Assembly (NCBI RefSeq): GCF_004919105.1
Contig: NZ_STGK01000005.1
Span: 124,001-188,000, forward strand
Length of the DNA: 64,000 nt
Origin: Nocardioides sp. GY 10113
GTDB lineage: Bacteria; Actinomycetota; Actinomycetes; Propionibacteriales; Nocardioidaceae
Reading direction: 5' to 3'
Shown here: positions 44,507 through 52,599 of the stretch, in pieces
Position numbering within the stretch: the first letter of the stretch is position 1
How the letters are laid out: each line of letters starts with the position of its first letter
The notes under the pieces: generated by a model
Databases searched by the model: none
The model's input: the letters and a program-made list of their open reading frames with translations, nothing else
Told to the model about the DNA's origin: nothing
Position numbers and translations under genes: made by a program

Positions 44507-46519
44507 CTAACGGCCCCAGATGGCGTCGAGGATCCTCATGCGCACGGTGTTCAGCGTCGGCACCAGCGCGGCAAGGACGGCGACGACGACGAGCAGCACG
44601 ACGTTCTGTCGCGTGGTCGCGAGCTCGGCCACCAAGACCACCGGGCCGTTGGGGAACTCGAACGGGTGCTGCTCGACGTACGGCAGGAGCACGAGGCGGT
44701 AGACCGCGAGGCCGAGGCCGATGCCGATCAGCGCACTGATCGCCGACTTCAGCACGTAGCTGAGGACGATCGCCGTGCCGCGGATGCCGATGGCGCGCTC
44801 GATGCCGATCTGACGACGACGGTTGGTGAGCTCGACGTAGGTGAGGATGAAGACCGTGATCGCCGCGACGATCAACGAGATCAGCCGCATGATGTTGTTG
44901 ATCAGGCCGAAGGTCTCGATCTGGTCCTGGATCGATGCGGTCAGCTCCTGGGAGCTGTGGAACTCGACGTCGCCTCGGATCGGCTCGATCGCCTCCTGCA
45001 GGTACTGCGGCGTGACGTCGCGATCGGCCCTGATGAAGACACGGGTGACGGTGTCCTTGGCCGGGACCTCGGCCTTCGGCTGCAGTGCGCCGGTCAGCTG
45101 GTCCTGCTTGTTCTGGCTGGGGCCCTCCACGTCCGCGGCCCGGTGGAGTGACTCGGCAAGCCCGGCCGTCGAGGTGGTGAGCTGTTCAGAGGACGACGCC
45201 ACCGACAGTGCCGCGTCCTGCACCGCGTCAGCCGCTCCGACAGCGGCGCCGGAGCCGTCGGCGAGGTCCGAGGCGCCGTCGGCCAGGTCGGAGGCGGCCG
45301 CGTGCAGCTGGCGGCTCGCCTTCGCCAGATCGCCGGCCGCCCCGGTGAGGCCCTCGAGCGAAGCGGCGACGGTGGTGACCTCGCCCGCCGATCGTCCTGC
45401 CGTCGCGGCCACGTCGGCCAGGTCCTCGGCGTGGGCGGCCTCGTCGGCGCAGTGGGTCGGGTCGGTCGTCTGCGCGGGGCACGCCGCGGCGAGCTCCGCA
45501 GCGGTCCTGGCGGCGTCGGCGATCTGCTGGGCAGAGGTGACCGCCGTGGGCACGACGACCTCGTCGAGCTGATCCGACAGCCTCGCGAGGTTCCTACGCA
45601 ACGCCTTCGCTCCCGCCCGGACCTCGCCGGCGGCATCGGCGACCTGGCGCGCAGACGAACCGACGCCGGACGTGCCGTGGTCGAGGGTACGGCTCCGGGC
45701 GGCCAGCGAGCCGGCCGCGTCGGCCACCCCGTGCACCGCATCGCCGAGGCCCGCCTGCCCGTCGGTGATCGTCTCCGCTGCGTCGGCGGCATCCCCCACC
45801 GAGCCGGTCAGCTCCTCCAGAGCATCGAAGGTGTCCTCGACGACTCCGGCGAGGTCGGTCGCCGGCTCCAGCGTGTCGACCGCACCGGTGGTGATGAAGG
45901 CGCCCTGGTCGCTGAGCACGAACCGGTTGTCGAAGATGCCGCGGACCGCGAACCTCTTCGTCGCCCCGCCGATCATCGTGACCCGGACCCTGTCACCGAC
46001 ATGGACGTGGCGCAGGGAGCCGGAGTAGCCGCGCCTGTCGGACTGGTCTGCGCCCGCGATGTCGATGCCGAGCACGATGCCGCCGGTGTCGTCCGGCTCG
46101 AGCCAGTCCCCTTCGATGAGGTTGCCCGGCGTGGTGAAGACGTCGTCGTAGCTGTCCGGGTCGATCGCGTCGACGCCCCAGGCATCGGACTCGCCCCGGA
46201 AGGCGATCTGGTTGCCGACGCGGCGTACGCCGGTCGCCGCGGTCACGCCGTCGGCCTCCCGGATCCGGGCGAGGTAGGCATCGGCGTCGTCGATCGAGTC
46301 CCGGTCCGCGGACGTGACGACCAGGTCGGCGGTTGCCGTGTCGGTGACCTGGCGCTGGATGTTGGCGACCGCGCCGTTGATCAGGGACGGAAGGAAGACG
46401 ACGCTGATGAAGACCACGGCCAGCATCAGCACCGTCATCAGGGTCACGCCGAGGTTGCCCCGCGCCAGCGACCGGATCGCCAGGAACCCCGCCACGCGCA
46501 GGTTGCGGCCGGGGTTCAT
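44507..46519 (-). CDS. FtsX-type ABC permease with large helical extracytoplasmic insert
   Basis: A 670-residue permease partnering the ATPase gene, with which it overlaps by 4 bp. One membrane helix lies near residues 25-45 and three near 545-570, 582-612 and 637-660, with a MacB-like extracytoplasmic core between. Residues of about 218-480 form an Ala-rich helical insertion with repeats such as DLADGASDLADGSG and heptad-like leucines, similar in style to YhgE/Pip proteins. Two cysteines (about 347 and 357) could form a disulfide there. This suggests a mechanotransmission or efflux-type ABC system whose long helical stalk reaches into the envelope. Substrate unknown. Confidence 0.83.
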   Translation of the reverse strand: MNPGRNLRVAGFLAIRSLARGNLGVTLMTVLMLAVVFISVVFLPSLINGAVANIQRQVTDTATADLVVTSADRDSIDDADAYLARIREADGVTAATGVRRVGNQIAFRGESDAWGVDAIDPDSYDDVFTTPGNLIEGDWLEPDDTGGIVLGIDIAGADQSDRRGYSGSLRHVHVGDRVRVTMIGGATKRFAVRGIFDNRFVLSDQGAFITTGAVDTLEPATDLAGVVEDTFDALEELTGSVGDAADAAETITDGQAGLGDAVHGVADAAGSLAARSRTLDHGTSGVGSSARQVADAAGEVRAGAKALRRNLARLSDQLDEVVVPTAVTSAQQIADAARTAAELAAACPAQTTDPTHCADEAAHAEDLADVAATAGRSAGEVTTVAASLEGLTGAAGDLAKASRQLHAAASDLADGASDLADGSGAAVGAADAVQDAALSVASSSEQLTTSTAGLAESLHRAADVEGPSQNKQDQLTGALQPKAEVPAKDTVTRVFIRADRDVTPQYLQEAIEPIRGDVEFHSSQELTASIQDQIETFGLINNIMRLISLIVAAITVFILTYVELTNRRRQIGIERAIGIRGTAIVLSYVLKSAISALIGIGLGLAVYRLVLLPYVEQHPFEFPNGPVVLVAELATTRQNVVLLVVVAVLAALVPTLNTVRMRILDAIWGR

Positions 46520-47196
46520 GCGGGGATCCCGTCGCCGACGAGGACTCCGTCCTCGAGGTGGACCTCCCGGGACGCGTGGACGCGTTCGGCGGGATCGTGG
46601 GTCACGTAGAGCACGGTCACGCCGAGCTCGCGGTTGAGCTGGCTCAACGCCTCCATCACCGTGCGACCGGAGGCGGTGTCGAGGTTGGCGGTCGGCTCGT
46701 CGGCGTACAGCACCACGGGGTCGTTGATCAGCGACCGTGCGATCGCCACCCGCTGCTGCTCACCACCCGACAGCTCCTTGGGCCGGTGACGTGCGCGGTC
46801 CTCCAGCCCGACCCGAGCCAACAGCTCCCGCGCCTTGGCACGCCGCTGCCGTGCGCCGCCACCGCGCATCATCGCCGGGAGGTAGACGTTCTCCTCCGCG
46901 GTGAGCTCCGGCAGGAGTGCGTACTCCTGGAAGACATAGCCCAGCTTGGCCAGCCGCAGCGCGGACCGGCGGCGTTCCGGCAGTCCGCTGACCTCCTCGC
47001 CGTCGATCTCGATCGTGCCCTCGGTGGGGCGGTCGATGAGGCCCAGCTGACGTAGGAGGGTGCTCTTGCCTGATCCACTGCGCCCCATGATGCAGACCAT
47101 CTCGCCCGCGGCGACGTCGAGCGTCACACCCCGCAGCGCCTCGACCCGCACCGATCCGAGCGCATAGACCTTCGACACTCCACGAACCGCGATCAT
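46516..47196 (-). CDS. MacB/LolD-type ABC transporter ATPase
   Basis: A 226-residue ATPase with GRSGSGKST (Walker A), LSGGEQQRVAIARSL (signature), VVLYADEPTANLD (Walker B) and VTHDP (switch His). The sequence resembles LolD/MacB/FtsE proteins that drive FtsX-fold permeases by mechanotransmission. Its stop overlaps the permease ATG (ATGA). The ATG at 47196 is 26 bp from the nearer of two palindromes that probably bind the divergently encoded TetR regulator, so the transporter is likely repressed by it. Confidence 0.93.
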   Translation of the reverse strand: MIAVRGVSKVYALGSVRVEALRGVTLDVAAGEMVCIMGRSGSGKSTLLRQLGLIDRPTEGTIEIDGEEVSGLPERRRSALRLAKLGYVFQEYALLPELTAEENVYLPAMMRGGGARQRRAKARELLARVGLEDRARHRPKELSGGEQQRVAIARSLINDPVVLYADEPTANLDTASGRTVMEALSQLNRELGVTVLYVTHDPAERVHASREVHLEDGVLVGDGIPA

Positions 47197-47228
47197 CGCG
47201 ACGTCCCCTGTCCACCGCTGCCCTAAAC

Positions 47229-47270
47229 TGTCATTCCTGACACTATCAGGACAATGTGTCAGGCCTGACA
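47229..47270. promoter_or_regulatory. Two palindromic TetR operators in the ABC/TetR divergent region
   Basis: TGTCATTCCTGACA (47229-47242) and the perfect palindrome TGTCAGGCCTGACA (47257-47270) are 28 bp apart, with a degenerate third copy TATCAGGACA (47244-47253) between. They occupy the 101-bp gap between the two divergent genes, as expected for a TetR autorepressor. Confidence 0.7.
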
Positions 47271-47297
47271 GTTTCCAGGGGTCGGTGAGGGAGGGGT

Positions 47298-47918
47298 ATG
47301 ACCGAGGAACTCGGGCGCCGCGAGGCGCACAAGGCGGCTACCCGGCGAGCCCTCCAGGATGCGGCCACCCGCCTGTTCGCGGCACAAGGCTTCAACGGAA
47401 CGACGGTGCAGCAGATCGCCGACGCCGCCGGGGTCACCGAGCGGACCTTCTTCCGCTACTTCGGCAGCAAGGACGAGCTCCTCGTCGACCTGATCCTCGG
47501 TGGACTACCTCTGCTCCAGGCCGCCATCGCCGCGCGCCCTGCCGGCGAAGCGCCACTGGCCGCGGTGAAGGGCGCTCTGATCGACACCGTCTCGGCGGTC
47601 ATGGACGACGAGCGTCGGCCCGTCCTCGCCCGCCTGTTCGAGGGCGGGCCGCCCGGGGTCCACCTCCAGCAGGCGGGCGCCCACCTCCTCCTCCGCTTGG
47701 AGGCGGCCTTCGCCGAAGCCCTCGAGCAACGCTTGTACGGGGGCTCGGGCGCCGAGATCTCCGACGCGGCGGCCTTTCGCGCCGAGGTGCTGGCCGCGGT
47801 CGCCGTCGCCGCCACGCGGCGCGCCCTGATGCGCAACGGCGAGCTCATCGCTCGGGGCCAGGGCTCGCGCCAGGACCTGGTGCGGCTGATCGAGTCCGCC
47901 TTCGCCGCCCTCGAGTGA
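47298..47918 (+). CDS. TetR-family regulator
   Basis: A 206-residue repressor. The N-terminal helix-turn-helix region is RRALQDAATRLFAAQGFNG, VQQIADAAGVTERTFFRYFG and KDELL; the C-terminal ligand domain is helical and Ala/Leu-rich. The ATG at 47298 has GGGAGGGG just upstream. It is divergent from the ABC transporter, and the gap contains matching palindromes, so it probably represses both itself and the transporter. The inducer is unknown. Confidence 0.93.
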   Translation: MTEELGRREAHKAATRRALQDAATRLFAAQGFNGTTVQQIADAAGVTERTFFRYFGSKDELLVDLILGGLPLLQAAIAARPAGEAPLAAVKGALIDTVSAVMDDERRPVLARLFEGGPPGVHLQQAGAHLLLRLEAAFAEALEQRLYGGSGAEISDAAAFRAEVLAAVAVAATRRALMRNGELIARGQGSRQDLVRLIESAFAALE

Positions 47919-48062
47919 CGCGCCACGCTGCTGCCCGGCCCGGAAGGCCATTCCGGCGGCGCCCGCCTGCGAACCCGCTGGACCGGCCCGAGGCCCGGCA
48001 ACAGCGGCCACCGCATCGTGGGCCGCTCGGTGGACGCTTGGACGCCGAGCGATGATGGGCGA

Positions 48063-48554
48063 GTGAGCGACGACGCCGGTCAGACGGTCAGCGAATCGGT
48101 GTGGGAGTACCCCCGGCCACCGATCGTGGTCCCGTCGCGCGAGCACGTCGTCATCGAGCTGGACGGCAAGGTCGTGGTGGACGCCCGACGCTCGCTGCGC
48201 GTCCTGGAGACCAGCCATCCACCGGTCTACTACGTTCCGCGCGCCGCCATCGCGCGCGGCTTGCTCAGGCCGGTCACCGGACGGACGTGGTGTGAGTTCA
48301 AGGGGTCGGCGTCGTACTTCGACGTGGTCTGCCCGAGCGGTCGGGTGGTGTCCCGGGCGGCGTGGCACTACCCGGAACCCGCCGCGGGCTTCGAGGCGCT
48401 CGAGGGCCACGTCGCCTTCTACCCGGGCCGGATGGATCGGTGCACGGTCGATGGCGAGACGGTCGTCGCCCAACCCGGCGACTTCTACGGCGGCTGGATC
48501 ACCAGCAGGGTGACCGGCCCCTTCAAGGGTGCGCCGGGAACACTCGGCTGGTAA
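48063..48554 (+). CDS. DUF427 family protein
   Basis: A 163-residue protein with two DUF427-like halves. The first contains ESVWEYPRPPIVVPSREHV and HPPVYYVPRAAI; the second contains AAWHYPEPAAGFEALEGHV and QPGDFYGGWITSRV. DUF427 is a small beta-rich domain of unknown function. The GTG at 48063 gives the best N-terminus; an in-frame start at 48018 would extend it by 15 residues. A decayed second copy lies 9.6 kb downstream at 57635. There is no signal peptide. Confidence 0.8.
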   Translation: MSDDAGQTVSESVWEYPRPPIVVPSREHVVIELDGKVVVDARRSLRVLETSHPPVYYVPRAAIARGLLRPVTGRTWCEFKGSASYFDVVCPSGRVVSRAAWHYPEPAAGFEALEGHVAFYPGRMDRCTVDGETVVAQPGDFYGGWITSRVTGPFKGAPGTLGW

Positions 48555-48853
48555 GGCCCGGCGCGGCCGCGGTCGTGTGCCCCGGAACCCGCGCTCCCGA
48601 TGCCTCACGCACAGGACTCGCGTCCCGGAGCAGCCGCCCGCCCCACCGCCCCTGGTCGGTCAGACGAACAGGCCCCGGTTCGGGTTCGCGTGGTGACGGT
48701 GGTGCGTGCCGGGCAACCAGCGACGCGCGGTCCGGCGGAGGCGCCGGTGAGGATCCCAGCGGTCCAGTCGTTCCAGGCCGAGCCCGAGGCCGGCGACGTC
48801 GAGCTCGGCGGCGAGCCCCGGTACCTCACGGTCGCGTCCGCGCCGACCGCGCC
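48555..48853. other. 299-bp intergenic region without a supported gene
   Basis: It lies between the ends of the convergent DUF427 and AIM24 genes. Short open frames exist on both strands, but none has a ribosome-binding site, a recognisable family or a conserved-looking sequence. No clear hairpin stands out. Confidence 0.5.
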
Positions 48854-49528
48854 TCAGTCCCGGTTGGCCGGCAGCTTCGGGATCAGCCAACCCAGGAAGT
48901 CCGACGGGCTGCGGGTCTGGATCCAGAGGTCGCCGGGGCCGGTCAGGGTCGCGACCAGCCCCTCTCCGGAGAGCAGCGTCGACTTCCATCCGCCCACCTT
49001 CGCCACCTCGTAGCGGATGCTCTCGGTGAAGGCGACGATGTGACCGGTGTCGACCTTCAGCACCTCGCCCGCCGCCAGGGAGCGGCGCTCGATCGCGCCG
49101 TAGCTGGAGACCAGCATGTCGCCCGATCCCGTGCATCGCAGCAGGAACAAGCCTTCCCCCGAGAAGAACGTACGACCCCCACCCCACGTGGTGTCCACGT
49201 CGACACCAGCGTCCGAAGCCATCCAGGAGCCCGACTGGACCAGGACCGGTGACCCGGTCACGGGGAGGTGGATGAGGTCTCCGGGGAGCGTGGGCGTGAG
49301 TGCCAGCTCACCTCCGCTGGGCGCCCGGAAGGTGTTGATGAAGAAGCTCTCGCCGCCGAGCACCGATCGCTTCAGGCCCTTCAGGAGGCCGCCCTGGGCC
49401 TTGGTCTCGATCTCCACGCCGCCCGACATCGTGGTCATGGCACCGGCCTCCGCCTTGACCTCGCTCCCGGGCGGCAGGTTGATGACCGCCATCGCGAACG
49501 ACGGGCCGTACCGGATGTCGACGTCCAT
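48854..49528 (-). CDS. AIM24/TIGR00266 family protein
   Basis: A 224-residue beta-rich protein. EAGAMTTMSGGVEIETKAQ, SVLGGESFFINTFRAPSGG and FFSGEGLFLLRCTGSGDML are the family's repeated beta-helix-like motifs. AIM24-type proteins are widespread; in bacteria their biochemical role is unknown, and they are possibly linked to stress and membranes. The ATG at 49528 has GAGAGG upstream; an in-frame ATG three codons earlier is an alternative. It lies 93 bp beyond the start of the peptidase gene cluster's last gene and converges on DUF427. Confidence 0.85.
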   Translation of the reverse strand: MDVDIRYGPSFAMAVINLPPGSEVKAEAGAMTTMSGGVEIETKAQGGLLKGLKRSVLGGESFFINTFRAPSGGELALTPTLPGDLIHLPVTGSPVLVQSGSWMASDAGVDVDTTWGGGRTFFSGEGLFLLRCTGSGDMLVSSYGAIERRSLAAGEVLKVDTGHIVAFTESIRYEVAKVGGWKSTLLSGEGLVATLTGPGDLWIQTRSPSDFLGWLIPKLPANRD

Positions 49529-49620
49529 GCCTGGCACCTCTCGTGGATGGTTCGGAGGCTACCGCGGGGTCCGTGGTGCGGCGAGGCCCGGCGAGGTGGG
49601 TTCCCCCGGCGACCGCGGCG

Positions 49621-51165
49621 TCAGCACTGCGTGCCATCGGCGGGCACGGTGCCATCGACGAGGTAGGCCGTCACGGTCCTGTCGATGCACGCGTTGCCAC
49701 CGGTCAGGTACGCCGTGTGCCCGTCGCCGTCCCGGGTCAGCAGCACCCCGGACTCCAGCAGGTCGGCGAGGTTCTCGGAGTTGACCAACGGTGTCGCCGG
49801 GTCCCGGGACGTGCCGACGACAAGGATCGGGGCGGCACCGGGTGCGGTGTAGTCCGGCGCCGCGAGGTCGGTGGAGATCGACAGGTCCCGGCAGTCGGCC
49901 GTGGCCGCGGCGGCGTGGTAGAGATGGGCGCCGAAGACCGGCGATTCCGCGGTGAACTCGTCCTCCGTGACCTCGCCCTCCGGCGCGATCTGGCAGTCCA
50001 GCGCGTTGACCATGTTCTGGGCGACGTACTGGTTGCTCTGGTAGCGCTTCCGCCCGCGGTTCGCGTAGGCGTCCGCGCTGGCGAGCAGCTTGCTGCCGTC
50101 GCCGTCGAGCGCGGCGCCGAGTGCGGCGGTGAGCTTCGGCCAGTCCGACTTCGTGTAGAGGGGCTCACCGATCCCGAAGAAGGCGAGCGAACCGGTCAGG
50201 GGCCGTTCCTGGTCGCCGGTCGGCAGCGGATCCGCGTCGACCTGGGCCAGCAGCCCCTGGACCGCGTCCGTGACGTCCTCGACGCTGCTCCCGACCGGGC
50301 AATCGCCGCCGTCCACGCAGTCGGCGGCCCAGGCGTCGAACGCGGTCTGGAACCCCTGCGCCTGCCCTTGCGCCGACTCCATCGGGGTCTGCGTGGGGTC
50401 CAGCGCGCCGTCGAGCACCATCCGACCGACGTGGTCGGGGAAGAGCGCGGCGTACGTCGTGCCGAGGAAGGTGCCGTAGGAGAAGCCCAGGTAGTCGAGC
50501 TCCTCGGCCCCGATCGCCTGACGGATGACCTCCATGTCCTGCGCGTCCTCGACGGTGGTGACGTGGGAGGCCTCCTCACCATTGGTCTCCGCGCAGCCCT
50601 CGGTCAGGGTCTCCAGACCCTCCTCGGCGTCCGCCTCGCCCTCCTCGGTGCCGGGTACGGCGGAGGCGACGACATCGTCCAGCGCGGCCGTGTCGAGGCA
50701 GGTCAGAGGGGAGCTCTTGCCGACGCCGCGGGGGTCGAAGCCGATCAGGTTGTAGGTCTCGATGAGCTCCGGAGCGACATTCTCGGCTATGTCCGGCAAC
50801 GCCACGGCCAGGTCCAGTCCCGAACCGCCGGGCCCTCCGGGATTGCTGAAGAGGAAGCGGTCGGAGTCCGGGTCGGCCATCAGCCGCACCAGCGCCAGCT
50901 CCATGTCACCTCCGCCCGGGTCGTCGTAGTCGACGGGCACCGTGATGGTGGCGGTCGCGATCGAAGCGGTGACCGGCGTCCAGTCGATCACCTGTGAGGT
51001 GTACGCCGAGAGGTCGGCCGTCGACGCGCTGCCCGGAGCCGACCCCGGTGGGGAGCCGGATGGCGAGTCGTCCTCGCCGCTGCACCCGGCGACAACCAGT
51101 GCGCAGGTCGCCACCAGCGCGGCACCACCACGTCGCCTCGCCCGACCGATCTCCCGAGAATCCAT
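49621..51165 (-). CDS. Exported lipoprotein alpha/beta-hydrolase, tripeptidyl-aminopeptidase-like
   Basis: A 514-residue secreted serine peptidase of the TAP/SlpD (peptidase S33) group. The signal sequence ends in the lipobox ALVVAGC, followed by a Ser/Gly-rich linker. FLFSNPGGPGGSGLD is the oxyanion region, LDYLGFSYGTFLGTTYA carries the nucleophile Ser, and the C-terminal TSRDPATPL and DGDGHTAYL supply Asp and His. TAP enzymes release N-terminal tripeptides from extracellular proteins. The ATG at 51165 is 6 nt after AGGAG. The long open frame continuing upstream to 52293 is antisense to a lipoprotein gene and is not coding. Confidence 0.9.
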   Translation of the reverse strand: MDSREIGRARRRGGAALVATCALVVAGCSGEDDSPSGSPPGSAPGSASTADLSAYTSQVIDWTPVTASIATATITVPVDYDDPGGGDMELALVRLMADPDSDRFLFSNPGGPGGSGLDLAVALPDIAENVAPELIETYNLIGFDPRGVGKSSPLTCLDTAALDDVVASAVPGTEEGEADAEEGLETLTEGCAETNGEEASHVTTVEDAQDMEVIRQAIGAEELDYLGFSYGTFLGTTYAALFPDHVGRMVLDGALDPTQTPMESAQGQAQGFQTAFDAWAADCVDGGDCPVGSSVEDVTDAVQGLLAQVDADPLPTGDQERPLTGSLAFFGIGEPLYTKSDWPKLTAALGAALDGDGSKLLASADAYANRGRKRYQSNQYVAQNMVNALDCQIAPEGEVTEDEFTAESPVFGAHLYHAAAATADCRDLSISTDLAAPDYTAPGAAPILVVGTSRDPATPLVNSENLADLLESGVLLTRDGDGHTAYLTGGNACIDRTVTAYLVDGTVPADGTQC

Positions 51166-51412
51166 CGGCATCTCCTGCCTCGACCCCACCTCAGAATCGT
51201 GAGTCGCCCGCGGCTCGTCAACCCATCGCCCCCGAGCTCCGACGAAGATGGAGGGGCCCACACCGAGGACCCGCCGCGGGCGACGCAGGCCCACTCGGCA
51301 GGCACCGACGCCCCCTTCGGAGGGTCTGGCGCGCCGACGGATGCGTGTCCTAGGTTGACTGGCACCCCACCGGGCCGGCTTCCGGCCGGCCGCTCCTCCA
51401 CAGGAGGGCCAC

Positions 51413-52270
51413 ATGCACGTCTCGGGCAGATCGACGCTGGCCGCGCTCGCGCTCATTCTCCCCCTGACTCTCGCCGGGTGCGGCGACTCCGATGACGGCA
51501 CGGGCGCCGCCGACGAAGCGTCGAGCCCGCCGACGTCCTCCAGCCCACCGACGAGCGAGCCGACCAGCGCGGCTCCCGTCGCCGTGCCCTCGGGCCCGTT
51601 CGACGATCTGACCTTCCAGATGGTCACCTCCGACGGCGCCGCCGACGTCGCCGGCAAGGCCAAGAAGGCCTGCGACAACGCCGACGAGGAGAGCCTCACC
51701 GTCGCCTTCACCGACGGCTCCACCACCGTCTCGATCGATGTCACCGGAGCCAAGGGGACGGTCATGGTGTCGGGCGGCACGGAGTTCGAGGGCACCGTGG
51801 ACTCGATCACGGTCGGCGACGACGGCAGCGTCCAGGTCAGCGGGTTCGGCGCGGTGGCCGACGACTCCGCCGAGCCGGCCACCTTCGCCATCGGCGGTAG
51901 CTGCGCGGTCCCGGTGCCGAAGGACACCCAGAGCGCCGAAGCGAGCCCGAGCAGCAACGCCGGTGCCGGCTCAGGGACCTTCGCGATGACCACCAAGGAC
52001 GGCTCGATCGACATCAGCGGCCCCCACACTGCGTGCAAGAACCCCGACGAGTCCACCCTGTCGACGTCCTTCAAGGGCGGCGGCAACACCGTCCAGGTCA
52101 GCGTCAAGGGCGGCACGGGCGGGGTCACGGTGTTCGGCGGCGCCGAGTTCGAGGGCACCGTCGACTCGATCACCGTGGGCGACGACGGCAGCGTCCAGAT
52201 CAGCGGCAAGGGCAGTCCGGCCGATCCCGGCGCGTCACCCACCACGTTCACCATCACCGGATCCTGCTGA
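51413..52270 (+). CDS. Lipoprotein with two tandem copies of an LpqH-like beta domain
   Basis: A 285-residue lipoprotein: signal with lipobox LTLAGC, a Ser/Pro/Thr linker, then two homologous domains of about 90 residues (about 64-166 and 188-285). Each has an early Cys (KKACDNADEESL; HTACKNPDESTL), a shared core EFEGTVDSITVGDDGSVQ, and a terminal GSC, suggesting one disulfide per domain. The layout recalls the mycobacterial 19-kDa antigen LpqH, but identity is not certain. DNA identity between the cores is high, implying a recent duplication. CAGGAGGGCCAC precedes the ATG. It is divergent from the aminopeptidase gene. Confidence 0.78.
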   Translation: MHVSGRSTLAALALILPLTLAGCGDSDDGTGAADEASSPPTSSSPPTSEPTSAAPVAVPSGPFDDLTFQMVTSDGAADVAGKAKKACDNADEESLTVAFTDGSTTVSIDVTGAKGTVMVSGGTEFEGTVDSITVGDDGSVQVSGFGAVADDSAEPATFAIGGSCAVPVPKDTQSAEASPSSNAGAGSGTFAMTTKDGSIDISGPHTACKNPDESTLSTSFKGGGNTVQVSVKGGTGGVTVFGGAEFEGTVDSITVGDDGSVQISGKGSPADPGASPTTFTITGSC

Positions 52271-52406
52271 CACCCGGCGGTCACGATGTCCACGCCCGCG
52301 CCGGCACGCCCACCCGGCTCCTGTGCCAGCTCCCGACAGCTCAGTCGAGCCCGGTGAACGAGCGCTAGCCCCGCACGGCACCACCACCCACCACCACGGA
52401 GGAACC

Positions 52407-52598
52407 ATGGAAACCTGGCAGATCTTCACCTATCTCATCGGCCTCGTGATCGCCATCTACATCATCGTCGACGCCTGGCGCTCCAACGCGTCGACGGGGG
52501 CCAAGATCGGTTGGACGATCGGGGCGCTGTTCTGCAACCTGCTCACCCTCATCCTGTGGCTGGTCTGGGGGCGCAAGAACGCCTACGAGGGCAGCTGA
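52407..52598 (+). CDS. 63-residue two-span membrane protein
   Basis: A small membrane protein with a strong ribosome-binding site (GGAGGAACC) before the ATG at 52407. The N-terminal helix includes IFTYLIGLVIAIYIIVDAW and a second helix includes TIGALFCNLLTLILWLVWG, ending GRKNAYEGS. The pattern is like the PLDc_N-type two-helix modules found alone or in front of cardiolipin synthases. There is no catalytic motif. It is 136 bp after the lipoprotein gene and ends 1 bp before the convergent beta-lactamase-like gene. Function unknown. Confidence 0.78.
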   Translation: METWQIFTYLIGLVIAIYIIVDAWRSNASTGAKIGWTIGALFCNLLTLILWLVWGRKNAYEGS

Positions 52599-52599
52599 C

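Noticed and set aside
48555..48853. Small genes in the DUF427-AIM24 gap
   Set aside because: Frames of about 70-140 codons exist on both strands but lack ribosome-binding sites, domains and plausible composition.
51166..52293. Open frame extending the aminopeptidase gene by 376 codons upstream
   Set aside because: It is antisense to the duplicated lipoprotein, while a good Shine-Dalgarno and signal peptide start at 51165.
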